Of a DNA stretch of 64,000 bases, positions 17,301 through 27,474 are shown piece after piece. Positions within the stretch are counted from its first letter, which is position 1. Every line of letters starts with the position of its first letter. The translations under genes and the position numbers were made by a program. Under the pieces are notes generated by a model. The model was given only the letters and a program-made list of their open reading frames with translations, was not told the DNA's origin and made no database searches. This DNA comes from Rufibacter roseolus (GTDB lineage Bacteria > Bacteroidota > Bacteroidia > Cytophagales > Hymenobacteraceae). Location: assembly GCF_017916365.1 (NCBI RefSeq), contig NZ_JAFMSU010000002.1, forward strand, positions 1,364,001 to 1,428,000, written 5' to 3'.

Positions 17301-20300
17301 TTACAGCTTCACAAACCTTTGCTGGATGATTTGGCTGGCGTTTTGTACCCGTAGGATGTAGTTACCAGCTGGTAAATGCTGCACCGGTATTTTGGGCGTG
17401 GCTCCGTTTAACGCAGGCCTGATTTTATTTACCTGTCTCCCCTGGGCATCAAGAATCTCCACTTGGGCATTTGAATCAAGGGTTACGTTGCCCAGGTGCA
17501 GGTAATCATGGCTGGGATTCGGGTATAGCGTGATTTGGGCCAGGGCAGCAGCACCGCCTTGCACAGCTACCACCTTGCTGTATTCAAATTGGCCGTCCAG
17601 GTCTACCTGCTTCACCCGGTAATAAGCTGTGCCCTTGGCTGGAGAAAGATGGTCAAAGCTGTACTCCTTCTGGACATTGCTGTTACCGGCTCCTTTAATG
17701 ATGCCTGCCTGAGTAAATGTCTTGCCGTCTAAAGAGAACTCCACCTCAAAACGGTCATTGTTGATCTCAGTAGCGGTAGCCCACTGCAACTGCACCTTCT
17801 GGCTTTTCCGCTCGGCTTTCACGTACAACCAGGAAACCGGCAACACAGACTCCATGGTGGCAATGGCCAGCTGGCCGAACTGCGTCATGAAATTGCGTTT
17901 GGCGTACCCGCTCATCACTGTGCGGCCTTCCTTGTCCGGAGCATCCAAAGTACCCCCACCCGTGGTCCAATCTTTTCCGCTAGTAGAACTCACTGGTCTG
18001 GTAAGCAGGGCAAACTTATTGTCTGACAAATTGCTGAAGCCCTGCAGAGAGGCCGTGGCGGTAAAGCTTCCCGTTCCTGGTTTTGCATTTGGTTCCACAT
18101 ACCATACTCCGCCCGGTGCAATATGCGTGTAACTGTAAGAACCCTCGGTCAGGAACATATCTGTATCCTGGTGGTTGGCCAAGGGCCTGAAACCTACAGC
18201 AATGCTTTGGAACCCGTTGCCTGCCAAACCAATTGATACCAGATCCAGTTTCCGCTTCCCGTTAACATCCCCGATGGGGAAAGAATAAGTACTGCTGCCT
18301 CCTACCGCTCTCCGCAAATTACCCTGGATGTAAAAAGTGGAATCTGCTAACTGCAAAGCTGATGCTGCCTGATTGGCCAGAGACAACTCGTAACCATCGG
18401 TTTTAAAGAGTGCGCTTTTCATCGTAAAAACATCCGACACACTCACGCTTTTAGACAAGGACACGCCGCCTGCTATTTTAGAAACCAGTAGATTCTGCAC
18501 CGTTGAAGGCAAGGCATCGCCGGTAACCATCTCAGAATTCCCGATGAAGCCGTAGTTGGCCTGCGCTGAGAAGCTCCTGGTTCCGCTGACCCGCACGTTT
18601 CCGTCCAAAGTACCCGTGCCGGACATCTTTATGCCCTGGGGAGAGCCATAGAGCAAGGTAGCGCCAGCCTCCAAGATAAAGTTTCCGGTTCCGCCCACCG
18701 CCCGGTTAGAAGCCAGTTGCAGGGCTGCCGGTGCTTTCACCGTGAGCGTACCCGTTACGTCAAAATTAGCGGTTAGCAGATGGTTACCCTGGTCGTTCAA
18801 AGTGTTGGCTTCGGTGGCTGTCAGCAGCAGGTTGTGGTAGGTTACTTTCTGGGAGGTCCCGTAAGTGCCCCTGATTGATTGACTCTGCCCGTTTATTGAC
18901 CCGTAAAATTCAATGGTGCCGCCTGTGATATTGTAAGGCATGTTCTTCCCGGTGAGTTCAGGTAGAGTGTTGCTGGTTCTACTTGTCCTGAATAACCCTC
19001 CGGCCATGGTAAGGCCGCCCTCGCCCTTCAGGCTCTTGTTCCCGATATCAAAAATGGCATTGGGTAGGATAGTCAGGTTCTGGTTAATGGTGGTAGTAGA
19101 GGAAATGGTTTTGGCGTCACTACTTCCGCCGATGGTTACGTTATGATACGTATCGCCTCTAAGGGTTTGCGCACCGGCTCCGGTAAGTTCAATAATTCCA
19201 CTGGTCAAGGTATAGGTTCCGGATAGTTGAGGCACCATGTTCACATTTAAGGTCCCAATCTGGTAGGTGCCGCCACTCATTACCAAGGCCCCGGAACCTG
19301 ATACATCCGCAGAAGCCGTAGAAACCAAAGTGCCTTGTTTTATCTCCAACCTCCCACCAGATGGATAATTTGTTTTACTGCTGGAGATTCCAATGTTCCT
19401 GGTGATGGTAACGGAAGTAGGGTTATCAATGATGATGATTTTGCCGCTGGCGGTTACAGGTAGGGCGTTGCCCGTTTGCTGCGGTGCTTTCGCGTTATAG
19501 ATGAAGGTAGCCAGGTTGTTGAAAGTTCTTCGGCTCTCGGTCACTACTACGTTACCGGTTGCGCCGGTGGCATTGATGCCTTGGGCACTGGTGATATGCA
19601 AAGTGCTGCCCTGGTTTGAATTGAAGTAACCCTGCCCCTGCACCTGGTACCCGTTGTTGTTCGCATCTGCCCCGAAATCCAACGTAGCACCATTTTCCAC
19701 CGTCAGGGTCCCGGCGTAAACTGAGTTGCCGGGATTAAGTCTTAAATGCTGTCCCAACCGTACCATAGCACCGGGTTTTACTGCCAAGGAAACGTGGTTC
19801 ACAGGACCTGACGCCTGCAAAGTCTGCCAGTTAGTTCCGGTAAACCTGATGCCGCTGGTAGAGGTATTGACGGTGCTGCTGTTGTTGATCACCGAGGCCG
19901 CATCTACCAACAGGTTGCCCTTGAGGTCTACCGTGGAAACCACCGTGGCATTGGAAGTCTGGTTCAAGGTGAGGGCAGCACTTTGCAAAGCTAATTGCCC
20001 GGTAATATTCAAGGTACCCGTGCCGCTGCTCTGGTTTTGCATAAAGTAGGTGCCACCCGCCAAGGCAACATCCTGCCCAAACTGCAATGACAAGTTGGGA
20101 GCTCCTAAAAGGACCAGCGAAGAAGTTGCCGGGATAGAAGCATTGAAGGACTGGGCTGCCAAAGGAGTGTTTGTATCGGTTAGTTGCCACTGGGTACCGG
20201 TTTGGGTTGGGGCCACAGTTAACCGGCCGAACCAAAATCCGTGGGCCTGTGCTGCAAGCTGGCTGCCACTCAATAGCAGCGCATTGGCTGAGGCTGCTTC

Positions 20301-20834
20301 AATTCTTACCTCAGAGGTGGCATCAATTTCCTCTGTTCCGGCCCAGATAGGCGAAGTAGATTTATAGGCAGAAGACTTGATGGTTAATTTAGAGTTTGCC
20401 TTCAGTTGAAGAACTCCCCGGTTTTCTATTTCCCCTTCCTGCACCATTTCTGCCAAAGGTGCAATGGTAAGTCTGTTAGCAGCCACCAATTTAGCCCCAG
20501 CAGGCACAGTAAGAATCTTCTGAGTACCCAGGTAAACGTTGGCTAATTGAAGGGTGCCAGATACCTGCGCAGGATGTTCAATATATAAGGTAGCAGTAGA
20601 AGGCAAAGGATAAGTGGCAGGTACCCAAAAACCTTGGGCTGTAAACTGTTCCAGTAAACTGGTGCCTGCTGTTTGGCCCAGGCTCCCGGACGAGGCTGTC
20701 CGGTAATCTCCAGCCGTATAGGTAACAGAGGTTTGAGCAAAAGCCGGGATGTGCCCAAAGATGGAGAATGCCCAAATCAACATCCAAACTCTAAAACTTT
20801 TGTTGTCTTTTCTGGTGACGGAAAGCTCAGCCAT
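17301..20834 (-). CDS. Large secreted beta-helix-like protein with T9SS sorting domain
   Basis: 1177 residues. A signal peptide is visible (MLIWAFSIFGHIPAFAQ, cut after AFAQ). The bulk (about 60-870) is a long series of short beta strands rich in G, T, S and N, with repeated phrases such as GNLLVDA, GTLTVENGATLDFG and GTLTVKAPAALQLASN. This is the look of right-handed beta-helix or passenger-type proteins. Then come a PIGD-containing region (about 885), a fibronectin-like segment (LQWATATEINNDRFEVEFS, about 1030-1100) and a type A sorting domain starting at LYPNPSHDYLHLG. The ending VQHLPAGNYILRVQN...FVKL is typical of T9SS cargo. Probably a surface protein; substrate or partner unknown. It has its own long upstream region and no operon partners. 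Confidence 0.88.
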   Translation of the reverse strand: MAELSVTRKDNKSFRVWMLIWAFSIFGHIPAFAQTSVTYTAGDYRTASSGSLGQTAGTSLLEQFTAQGFWVPATYPLPSTATLYIEHPAQVSGTLQLANVYLGTQKILTVPAGAKLVAANRLTIAPLAEMVQEGEIENRGVLQLKANSKLTIKSSAYKSTSPIWAGTEEIDATSEVRIEAASANALLLSGSQLAAQAHGFWFGRLTVAPTQTGTQWQLTDTNTPLAAQSFNASIPATSSLVLLGAPNLSLQFGQDVALAGGTYFMQNQSSGTGTLNITGQLALQSAALTLNQTSNATVVSTVDLKGNLLVDAASVINNSSTVNTSTSGIRFTGTNWQTLQASGPVNHVSLAVKPGAMVRLGQHLRLNPGNSVYAGTLTVENGATLDFGADANNNGYQVQGQGYFNSNQGSTLHITSAQGINATGATGNVVVTESRRTFNNLATFIYNAKAPQQTGNALPVTASGKIIIIDNPTSVTITRNIGISSSKTNYPSGGRLEIKQGTLVSTASADVSGSGALVMSGGTYQIGTLNVNMVPQLSGTYTLTSGIIELTGAGAQTLRGDTYHNVTIGGSSDAKTISSTTTINQNLTILPNAIFDIGNKSLKGEGGLTMAGGLFRTSRTSNTLPELTGKNMPYNITGGTIEFYGSINGQSQSIRGTYGTSQKVTYHNLLLTATEANTLNDQGNHLLTANFDVTGTLTVKAPAALQLASNRAVGGTGNFILEAGATLLYGSPQGIKMSGTGTLDGNVRVSGTRSFSAQANYGFIGNSEMVTGDALPSTVQNLLVSKIAGGVSLSKSVSVSDVFTMKSALFKTDGYELSLANQAASALQLADSTFYIQGNLRRAVGGSSTYSFPIGDVNGKRKLDLVSIGLAGNGFQSIAVGFRPLANHQDTDMFLTEGSYSYTHIAPGGVWYVEPNAKPGTGSFTATASLQGFSNLSDNKFALLTRPVSSTSGKDWTTGGGTLDAPDKEGRTVMSGYAKRNFMTQFGQLAIATMESVLPVSWLYVKAERKSQKVQLQWATATEINNDRFEVEFSLDGKTFTQAGIIKGAGNSNVQKEYSFDHLSPAKGTAYYRVKQVDLDGQFEYSKVVAVQGGAAALAQITLYPNPSHDYLHLGNVTLDSNAQVEILDAQGRQVNKIRPALNGATPKIPVQHLPAGNYILRVQNASQIIQQRFVKL

Positions 20835-21476
20835 TTCAATAAAGGATTAAATGTGTCTTATTTATTGTTTAATTATTTATATTATTGAACAGCCAACCAG
20901 AAATTAGGAACAGAAGTTCACCATATCCTGGGCGACGAGTCACTTACAACTACAATAATCCCTTATTTATAGAGGTTAAATACAATTTTTAATAATAATA
21001 GGGCTTTCTGTATTTATTTAAATTTAATTCCCACTGTTCATTATACAATTCGGTTATTTTTAAAAATTTTCTAAAACCTACATCATTGTAGTTGACTAAG
21101 AACAAATTTCCCTTTAATCAGGAAAAGAGTTGGGTGTGGTTTGAAGATGAAGTAGGGTTAGTACTAAAAGTCTTTAAAGGGAAATCTTTGTTTCCATAAC
21201 TATGACTAATTAAAGCGGAAGCCGAAAACCATCTCGCTATCTATTTTGGGCATGATTTTACAAAACCCGGCACTAAACAGTTTTTGAACGCAGAAGTTTA
21301 AAAACTGAAAATTTAAAGTCTCTGCGCCTGTTTTAATTTGGGAATTAGATACATTTGCTCTGCCGGGAGTGTAAACTTTGCTGTTTTACTGTGGGTACGG
21401 GTCAATTTTGAAAGATTGGTTCCTAATCCGCATTGTCTTGCTGAGTTTACCTTTTGCCTTTATAAACCTAACCCCC
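20835..21476. other. AT-rich divergent intergenic region of 642 bp
   Basis: This separates the secreted-protein gene from the phytochrome gene. It is AT-rich around 20840-21080 and holds one copy of the dispersed palindrome at 21241-21280. The frame upstream of the phytochrome ATG is open back to 21378, but that extension has no phytochrome homology, so I treat it as non-coding. A TAccTTTtG-like stretch at about 21448-21456 could be the phytochrome promoter. Confidence 0.5.
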
Positions 21477-23033
21477 ATGGAAAAAAAGCAAGCCCCTATT
21501 CAGATTGCCCTTGAAAAAAATTATGACTCAGAGTTCTGCGGCAGTATCCCCCTGCACCTGGTCAATCTGATTCAGCCCCACGGGGTGCTTTTAACCCTGG
21601 ATGCCACAGACCTGACACTGGTGCAGGTAAGTGAGAACGTAGAGCAGCTTCTGGGAACCCCGGCCTCAGAACTCCTGAACCAGCCCCTCTCCCGGTTTTT
21701 ACCGGCCCACCAGTTTGCCGACATCCAGGCCAAAGTGCAGGGGCCTAGTGTTCAAGTTAAAATCCCTTTCAGCGTCACCTTTCTGGCCCCGGAAAAAGAG
21801 ACCACCTGCACAGCGCTGGTCCATCCCAAGGAAGGGTATGTGTTGATTGAGCTGGAAGACAACCAGGATTCCTCCTCCAAGGATTCCTTCCTGGAGATGT
21901 ACCAGCAGACCAAGTATTTCACCTCTCGTCTAAAGCAGGCCGGCAGCGTAGGCGAGATTGCCCAGTTAACAGTAGAAGCTATTAAATCGCTTACCGGCTT
22001 TGACCGGGTGCTGGCTTATCAGTTTGACCCGCAATGGAACGGGATAGTGATTGGGCAAGCGAAGGAAGAAGACATGGACGATTACCTGGACTTGCGGTTT
22101 CCGGCCTCAGATGTGCCCAAACAATCCAGGGATCTGTATTTCAGCAACCCTTACCGGCTTATTCCTACCAGGTCTTACACCCCGGTCCGTTTAACGCCGC
22201 TCATCAACCCCATTTCCCAACGGTTCACAGATCTGTCTGACTGTAACCTGAGGAGCGTGGCCACGGTGCATTTAGAGTACCTGGCCAACCTACAGATCAC
22301 CGCCTCCATGTCTTTGCCGCTCATCATTGACAACAAACTATGGGGGCTCATTTCCTGCCACCACAAAACCGCCAAGAACCCCAGCTATGAACTTAGATCG
22401 GCGCTGGAGCTTTTGACCGGCATTGTATCTGCGCAGTTAGCGGCCAGGGAGCGGGAAAAGGCCATAGAATTACGGGCTAAGTTGCGGGGCATGCACGCCC
22501 AGCTTCTGGAACAGTTATATACTAAGGCCAACCTAACAGATGGTCTCCTGGCAGAAAACACAGGCATCAGGAACCTGCTGAATCTTTCTGGCGCGGCTGT
22601 GCTGTTTGAAGGCGGCGTCTGGACGAGTGGGGCCGTGCCCTCTGCCCAGGAAATGAAAGAACTTATTTACTGGCTCCGCCGGAACCAGACCGATAGACTG
22701 TTTGCCACCGATACCCTGCCTAGCCAGTACGTGCGGGCCCGTGACTACAAAGACGTGGCGAGCGGCCTTATTGCGCTGCCCATCAACGCAGACCAGGGGG
22801 AATACATTTTAGGGTTCCGGCCAGAGGTGCTGCATACCATCAGTTGGGGCGGAAACCCCAACCAGGCCATCCAGATGGAGCCGGATGGTAAATCCTACCA
22901 TCCGCGCAATTCTTTTGCCATTTACCAGGAAACGGTGAAGCAGACTGCCTTACCTTGGCAGGCGGAGGAGATTGAGGCGGCGGAGAATTTGAGAAGTGCT
23001 GTCTTGGAGAAAATCATCAAAGAAAGATACTGA
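21477..23033 (+). CDS. Phytochrome photosensory protein (PAS-GAF-PHY, no output domain)
   Basis: 518 residues from MEKKQAPIQIALEKNYDSEFC. Cys21 lies where bacteriophytochromes bind biliverdin, just ahead of the PAS motif IQPHGVLLTLD. The GAF domain (about 135-310) carries FPASDVPKQSRDLY, the bilin-pocket PASDIP motif, and ISCHHK with the conserved histidine. The PHY domain (about 320-510) has the tongue motif PRNSF and the SWGGNP segment. The protein stops right after PHY, so it has no kinase of its own. The CheB-CheR-PAS-kinase gene starts 53 bases downstream and is the obvious output partner. It should sense red/far-red light in the cytoplasm. The Cys, PASDIP and PRxSF motifs are seen; chromophore binding and partnership are inferred. 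The ATG at 21477 is preferred over an upstream in-frame start at 21378. Confidence 0.9.
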   Translation: MEKKQAPIQIALEKNYDSEFCGSIPLHLVNLIQPHGVLLTLDATDLTLVQVSENVEQLLGTPASELLNQPLSRFLPAHQFADIQAKVQGPSVQVKIPFSVTFLAPEKETTCTALVHPKEGYVLIELEDNQDSSSKDSFLEMYQQTKYFTSRLKQAGSVGEIAQLTVEAIKSLTGFDRVLAYQFDPQWNGIVIGQAKEEDMDDYLDLRFPASDVPKQSRDLYFSNPYRLIPTRSYTPVRLTPLINPISQRFTDLSDCNLRSVATVHLEYLANLQITASMSLPLIIDNKLWGLISCHHKTAKNPSYELRSALELLTGIVSAQLAAREREKAIELRAKLRGMHAQLLEQLYTKANLTDGLLAENTGIRNLLNLSGAAVLFEGGVWTSGAVPSAQEMKELIYWLRRNQTDRLFATDTLPSQYVRARDYKDVASGLIALPINADQGEYILGFRPEVLHTISWGGNPNQAIQMEPDGKSYHPRNSFAIYQETVKQTALPWQAEEIEAAENLRSAVLEKIIKERY

Positions 23034-23086
23034 GGATTTTCCCATCCCAGTAAACTCCTTTAGACAGATAACCTAACTGATTGCCC

Positions 23087-26000
23087 ATGGTAAGTTTGAA
23101 ACAGCCAGAAATACTCCCCAAAACAGACCACTACCTCATTGGTATAGGGGCCTCTGCGGGCGGGTTGGAGGCTATTCATAAACTGTTTGACCACTTCCCC
23201 AATAACTCAAGCTTCTCGTTTGTCATTATCCAGCACCTGTCGCCAGACCACAAGAGCCTGATGGCGGAGCTGTTGTCAAAGCACACCCAAATGCGCGTGC
23301 AGGAGGCGGAAGACGACATGGTCACCAGGCCCAACTGCATTTACGTGCTGCCCAGCGGCAAGCAATTGACCCTGAAAAAAGGCCGGCTACACCTGGTGGA
23401 CCAGATCAGGAACCGGGAACCCAATTTCGCCATTGACGTGTTTTTTGAGTCGCTGGCCAAAGATCGGGGGCGGTACGCCATTGGCCTGGTACTCTCCGGC
23501 ACGGGTACAGACGGCACCAAAGGCGTAAAAATGATCAAGGCGGCGGGGGGCATGGTGATGGTACAGGACCCAGAAACGGCTAAGTTTGACGGCATGCCCC
23601 GCAGCGCCATAGAAACCGGATCGGTGGACTTTGTTTTCCCGCCAGACCGGATGCCCCATGAAATTCTGGAATACACCCGCCAAATCCCGCTGGTGAAGAC
23701 CCTTATAGAGAAGAACAACGGCGTAGAGGAGGACGATGAGGTTTTGCAGGAAATCCTGGACCTGATCTGCACCCATACCCAGACCAACTTCAAGAGCTAC
23801 AAACAAGGCACCATCTACCGCCGCATCAAAAAACGGATGGACTTACTCAAGGTGCAGACCTTGCCAAATTACCTCAGCTACATTCATGAGAACCCAGCAG
23901 AGATAAAACAGCTTTGCCAGGAGTTCCTCATCGGGGTGACCCGCTTCTTCCGGGACCCCGAGGCCTTTGAGGTACTGGAGCAGGAGATCATCCCGCAAAT
24001 AATATCCGGCACCCCCGAGGGGGAAACCATCAAGGTATGGGTGACCGCCTGCAGCACCGGCGAGGAGGTGTTCTCCATTGCCATGCTGTTTCAGGAGCGT
24101 TTTGAGCGAATGGGCCGCGAACCGCTGGTGAAGCTGTTTGCCACCGATGTGGACCAGCGCGCCATCAGGCAGGCCTCCAAGGGCGTGTACCCCAACTCCA
24201 TCAGCAAAGACGTGAGTGAGAAACGCCTGAAGCGGTTTTTCCACCATAAGAACAACCGCTACACCGTAAAGGAAGATACCCGCAAGCTGGTGGTCTTCGC
24301 ACAGCATGACCTGCAGAAAGACCCGCCCTTCAGCCGGATAGACCTTATCACCTGCCGGAACATGCTCATCTACCTGAACCCTGACCTGCAGAAAAAGGTG
24401 ATGGCGGTGTTCCCATATGCCCTTAAACTGCACGGCTACCTGTTCCTGGGGCCCAGTGAGCACATAGGGGATCTGAAATCACACTTCGCGGAGAAGAACC
24501 GCAAATGGAAGATTTTCCAGAAGGTGAAGGAAAGCAAAGGCACCCAGCAGACGTTTGGCGTGTCTCACCACACCCGCATAGCCTCTGAGGACAACCTGCC
24601 CACCTACCGCAACGCCCAGGCCCTGCGCTACAATGACGTGTTCATGGATGCCGTGGCCGAGGACCTGAAGCTGGCCGGGTTGTACATAGATGACAATTAC
24701 CAGCTCCTGCATGGCATCGGGGATTTCAACCGTTTCCTGCGGCTCCCAGAAAAGCGTTTACAGCTCAATTTGTTGAAAATGGTCTCAAAAGAGCTGGCCG
24801 TGACCTTGAGCGTAGACATCCGGAAGGTGCTGAAAATCCATAAAACCGTGACCCGGCAAGTGATGGTGCCGCTGGATTCTAAAAACCAGTTAGTGAACCT
24901 CACGGTCAAGCCTATCTCAGTTGAGAAGGATATGCCCAAGGTGTTGCTGGTGCTGCTGCAGGAAATTGGCAGAGCAAACCCCACCCTCAAGAACCTGGAG
25001 CCCGCCCTGGTGTCTGAAGCTGATACCGAGTATTACCAGCAGTTGTCTGCTTTGGAGGCCGAGTTGAAAGACGCCCGTGAGAGCCTGCACCTGACCGTAC
25101 AGGACCTGAGCACCTCCAACGAGGAACTGCAGTCCACCAATGAAGAGCTCATGTCTTCCAACGAGGAACTGCAGAGCTCCAATGAGGAGATGCAGTCTTT
25201 GAACGAGGAGCTGCACACCGTGAACTCAGAGCACCAGCTCAAGATCAAGGAGCTGCAGGAACTCAACGAAGACCTTGACAACTACATCCGGAGCTCCAAC
25301 ATAGGGCAGCTTTTCCTGGACCATCATTTGATCATCCGTAAGTTCACGCCCACGGTCAAGGACCTGATCAACATCATTGACATTGATTTAGGCCGGCCCA
25401 TCCACCACCTGTCGCATAACCTAAGGTACTCCCGCTGGCTGGAAGACATCCAGAAAGTGAACAATACCTCTACCGAGGTGGAACAGGAAGTGGAGACCAC
25501 AGACGGGAGATATTTCCTGATGCGCATCATCCCCTACCTCAAACATGACGGGAACAAAGACGGGGTGGTGCTCAGCTTTGTGGACGTGACCACCTTGAAA
25601 ACCCTCAGCAACGTAGTGCAGGGCGTGCTCAACAGCTCGCTAAGCAGCATCATGGCCTTCAATGCGGTGCGCAACCAGGCCCAGGTGATCGTTGATTTCA
25701 AATGGACGCTCCTGAACAAAAAAGCCGAACAGCTCCTTGGCAAACCCCAGGCCGAGCTGCTTGGCCAGAGCATCATGCCTGAAATGGCTTTCCTGAAGAA
25801 AACCGGCTTGCTCAAAAAACTGGAGCAACTGGTGGAAACCGGACAGCCCCTGCACATAGAACAGAACCTGGAAATCAGCGGGCAAAGGAGCTGGTACGAG
25901 ATTGCCGCCGCCAAAATGGGCGATGGCCTCACCATTACCATGGCCGATATCACGGAGAAACGTTTTGCCGAGGAGAAAACCCTGCTAGCCTACGAAGACC

Positions 26001-27172
26001 TGAAAATAGCCGAGGAAGGCCTGATCAAACTGAACACCCAGCTAGAGGTACGGGTAGCCGAAAGAACCCAGGAGCTCTCTGATAGCCAGGAGCGTTTCCG
26101 GTTGGTTTCCATGGCCACCAATGATGTCATCTGGGACTGGAACCTTATCTCCAATGAAGTATGGTGGAGCGATACCCTTAAACCCATTCTGGGCTATGAG
26201 CAGGAAGAAATGAACTATGGCATCCATGCCTGGTTTGACAAGATCCACCCCGAGGACAGGGAACGCATTACCAAAGGAATAAACGACGCCATCAACACCG
26301 GCCAGGACCAGTGGGTGGAAGAGTTCAAGTTGGTCCGTCCGGATGGCTCCTACGCCTCGGTGTACAACCGGGCGTACATCCTGCACAATGAATACGGGGT
26401 GCCGCACCGCGTGCTGGGTTCCTTCATTGATCTGAGTGACCTTAAAGACACCCAACAAAAGCTGAAAGACACGAATGCGCATCTGCTAAGAGTGATTGAT
26501 GACCTGGACAATTTCATTTACACCGCCTCGCATGACCTCAAAGCACCTATCCATAACATAGAGGCGCTGTTGCGCGAGTTGCAGGTAGAACTGCTGGAAC
26601 AGGACGCTGAGATGGTGGACGTAGAGCAGATCATGAGAATGATGCAAGGAGCCGTGGAGCGGTTCAAGAAAACCATTGACAACCTCACGGAAATCACCAA
26701 GCTGCAGAACGACCATAGCACTGATGTAACCACCGTTGACCTGACCAGCCTAGTAAAGGACGTGGCCCTGGATCTGGAGCCCATGGTAAAAAAAACAAAT
26801 GCCCAGTTGCAGATTGACGTAAACCAGTGCCCGCACGTCTCTTTCTCTGAGAAGAACCTGCGCAGCATTGTCTACAACCTGGTCTCCAACGCTATCAAAT
26901 ACAGCTCCCCTGCCCGCCTCCCAAAAATTTATTTAAACTGTACGCAGCAGGATGATTTCATTTTGCTAACCGTACGCGACAACGGCCTTGGCCTTACGCC
27001 TGAGCAGCAGGAGAACCTGTTTGCCATGTTCCAGCGCTTCCATGACCACGTAGAAGGATCTGGCGTGGGCTTGTACATGGTGAAGAAAATCCTGAACAAC
27101 GCCGGCGGTAAAATAGAAGTGGAAAGCCAGGTAGATGAAGGCACCGTTTTCAAAGTGTTTTTGAAAAAATAG
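23087..27172 (+). CDS. CheB-CheR-coiled coil-PAS-histidine kinase fusion
   Basis: 1361 residues. The CheB methylesterase domain comes first (about 14-195), with the triad GASAGG Ser23, QHLSPDH His50 and GTGTDGTKG Asp142 intact. The CheR methyltransferase domain (about 210-470) has the motifs VTRFFRD, ACSTGEE and CRNMLIYL. A long coiled coil of repeated SNEELQS-type heptads (about 655-740) follows. Three PAS-like regions (about 745-860, 875-980 and 1010-1140) precede a histidine kinase with H-box YTASHDLKAPIHN and an ATPase domain (NLVSNAIKY, DNGLGL, GSGVGLYMVKK). There is no receiver domain in front of CheB, so it is not a classical chemotaxis CheB. A TTG six bases upstream in frame is possible, but ATG is preferred. 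It is likely cotranscribed with the phytochrome; no response regulator is adjacent. Confidence 0.92.
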   Translation: MVSLKQPEILPKTDHYLIGIGASAGGLEAIHKLFDHFPNNSSFSFVIIQHLSPDHKSLMAELLSKHTQMRVQEAEDDMVTRPNCIYVLPSGKQLTLKKGRLHLVDQIRNREPNFAIDVFFESLAKDRGRYAIGLVLSGTGTDGTKGVKMIKAAGGMVMVQDPETAKFDGMPRSAIETGSVDFVFPPDRMPHEILEYTRQIPLVKTLIEKNNGVEEDDEVLQEILDLICTHTQTNFKSYKQGTIYRRIKKRMDLLKVQTLPNYLSYIHENPAEIKQLCQEFLIGVTRFFRDPEAFEVLEQEIIPQIISGTPEGETIKVWVTACSTGEEVFSIAMLFQERFERMGREPLVKLFATDVDQRAIRQASKGVYPNSISKDVSEKRLKRFFHHKNNRYTVKEDTRKLVVFAQHDLQKDPPFSRIDLITCRNMLIYLNPDLQKKVMAVFPYALKLHGYLFLGPSEHIGDLKSHFAEKNRKWKIFQKVKESKGTQQTFGVSHHTRIASEDNLPTYRNAQALRYNDVFMDAVAEDLKLAGLYIDDNYQLLHGIGDFNRFLRLPEKRLQLNLLKMVSKELAVTLSVDIRKVLKIHKTVTRQVMVPLDSKNQLVNLTVKPISVEKDMPKVLLVLLQEIGRANPTLKNLEPALVSEADTEYYQQLSALEAELKDARESLHLTVQDLSTSNEELQSTNEELMSSNEELQSSNEEMQSLNEELHTVNSEHQLKIKELQELNEDLDNYIRSSNIGQLFLDHHLIIRKFTPTVKDLINIIDIDLGRPIHHLSHNLRYSRWLEDIQKVNNTSTEVEQEVETTDGRYFLMRIIPYLKHDGNKDGVVLSFVDVTTLKTLSNVVQGVLNSSLSSIMAFNAVRNQAQVIVDFKWTLLNKKAEQLLGKPQAELLGQSIMPEMAFLKKTGLLKKLEQLVETGQPLHIEQNLEISGQRSWYEIAAAKMGDGLTITMADITEKRFAEEKTLLAYEDLKIAEEGLIKLNTQLEVRVAERTQELSDSQERFRLVSMATNDVIWDWNLISNEVWWSDTLKPILGYEQEEMNYGIHAWFDKIHPEDRERITKGINDAINTGQDQWVEEFKLVRPDGSYASVYNRAYILHNEYGVPHRVLGSFIDLSDLKDTQQKLKDTNAHLLRVIDDLDNFIYTASHDLKAPIHNIEALLRELQVELLEQDAEMVDVEQIMRMMQGAVERFKKTIDNLTEITKLQNDHSTDVTTVDLTSLVKDVALDLEPMVKKTNAQLQIDVNQCPHVSFSEKNLRSIVYNLVSNAIKYSSPARLPKIYLNCTQQDDFILLTVRDNGLGLTPEQQENLFAMFQRFHDHVEGSGVGLYMVKKILNNAGGKIEVESQVDEGTVFKVFLKK

Positions 27173-27207
27173 CCGCTAAAATCTCCGTACGCTACTCCCC
27201 CTCATTC

Positions 27208-27249
27208 CCTGTTTAGGACCTGTTTTACAAAAACGGCCCCTAAACCGGG
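27208..27249. repeat. Dispersed intergenic palindrome (near-complete copy)
   Basis: CCTGTTTAGGACCTGTTTT on the left is mirrored by AAAAACGGCCCCTAAACCGG on the right. One of the best copies, lying 36 bases past the kinase stop codon. Confidence 0.7.
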
Positions 27250-27412
27250 AATTCTGCTTTTAAGGTTTTAACACCAAAGCCGCCGGGCTGAGATTGGTTT
27301 GGAAATAAAACTGTTCCTCCCTTTTATAAGCAGTATCAGGGGAAAGTTGCAGTTTTAATCTAAGACGCCATCTGAAGAAATGCACATGATTTCTGGTGAA
27401 ATACCAGTTCAG

Positions 27413-27452
27413 GAAATGGCGGAGACAAGGCGTGCCTTGTCTCCGCCATTTC
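27413..27452 (-). terminator. Terminator of the TelA operon
   Basis: A perfect 19-bp stem (27413-27431 with 27434-27452) closes over two bases, starting 22 bases beyond the stop codon of the last gene of the minus-strand operon. GC-rich core, short A/T flanks. Confidence 0.8.
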
Positions 27453-27474
27453 AACTCATATTACCTATCTGGTC

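Noticed and set aside
21378..21476. Upstream extension of the phytochrome frame (33 residues), hydrophobic
   Set aside because: Could mimic a signal peptide, but phytochromes are cytoplasmic and homology starts near the ATG at 21477; a promoter-like box lies inside.
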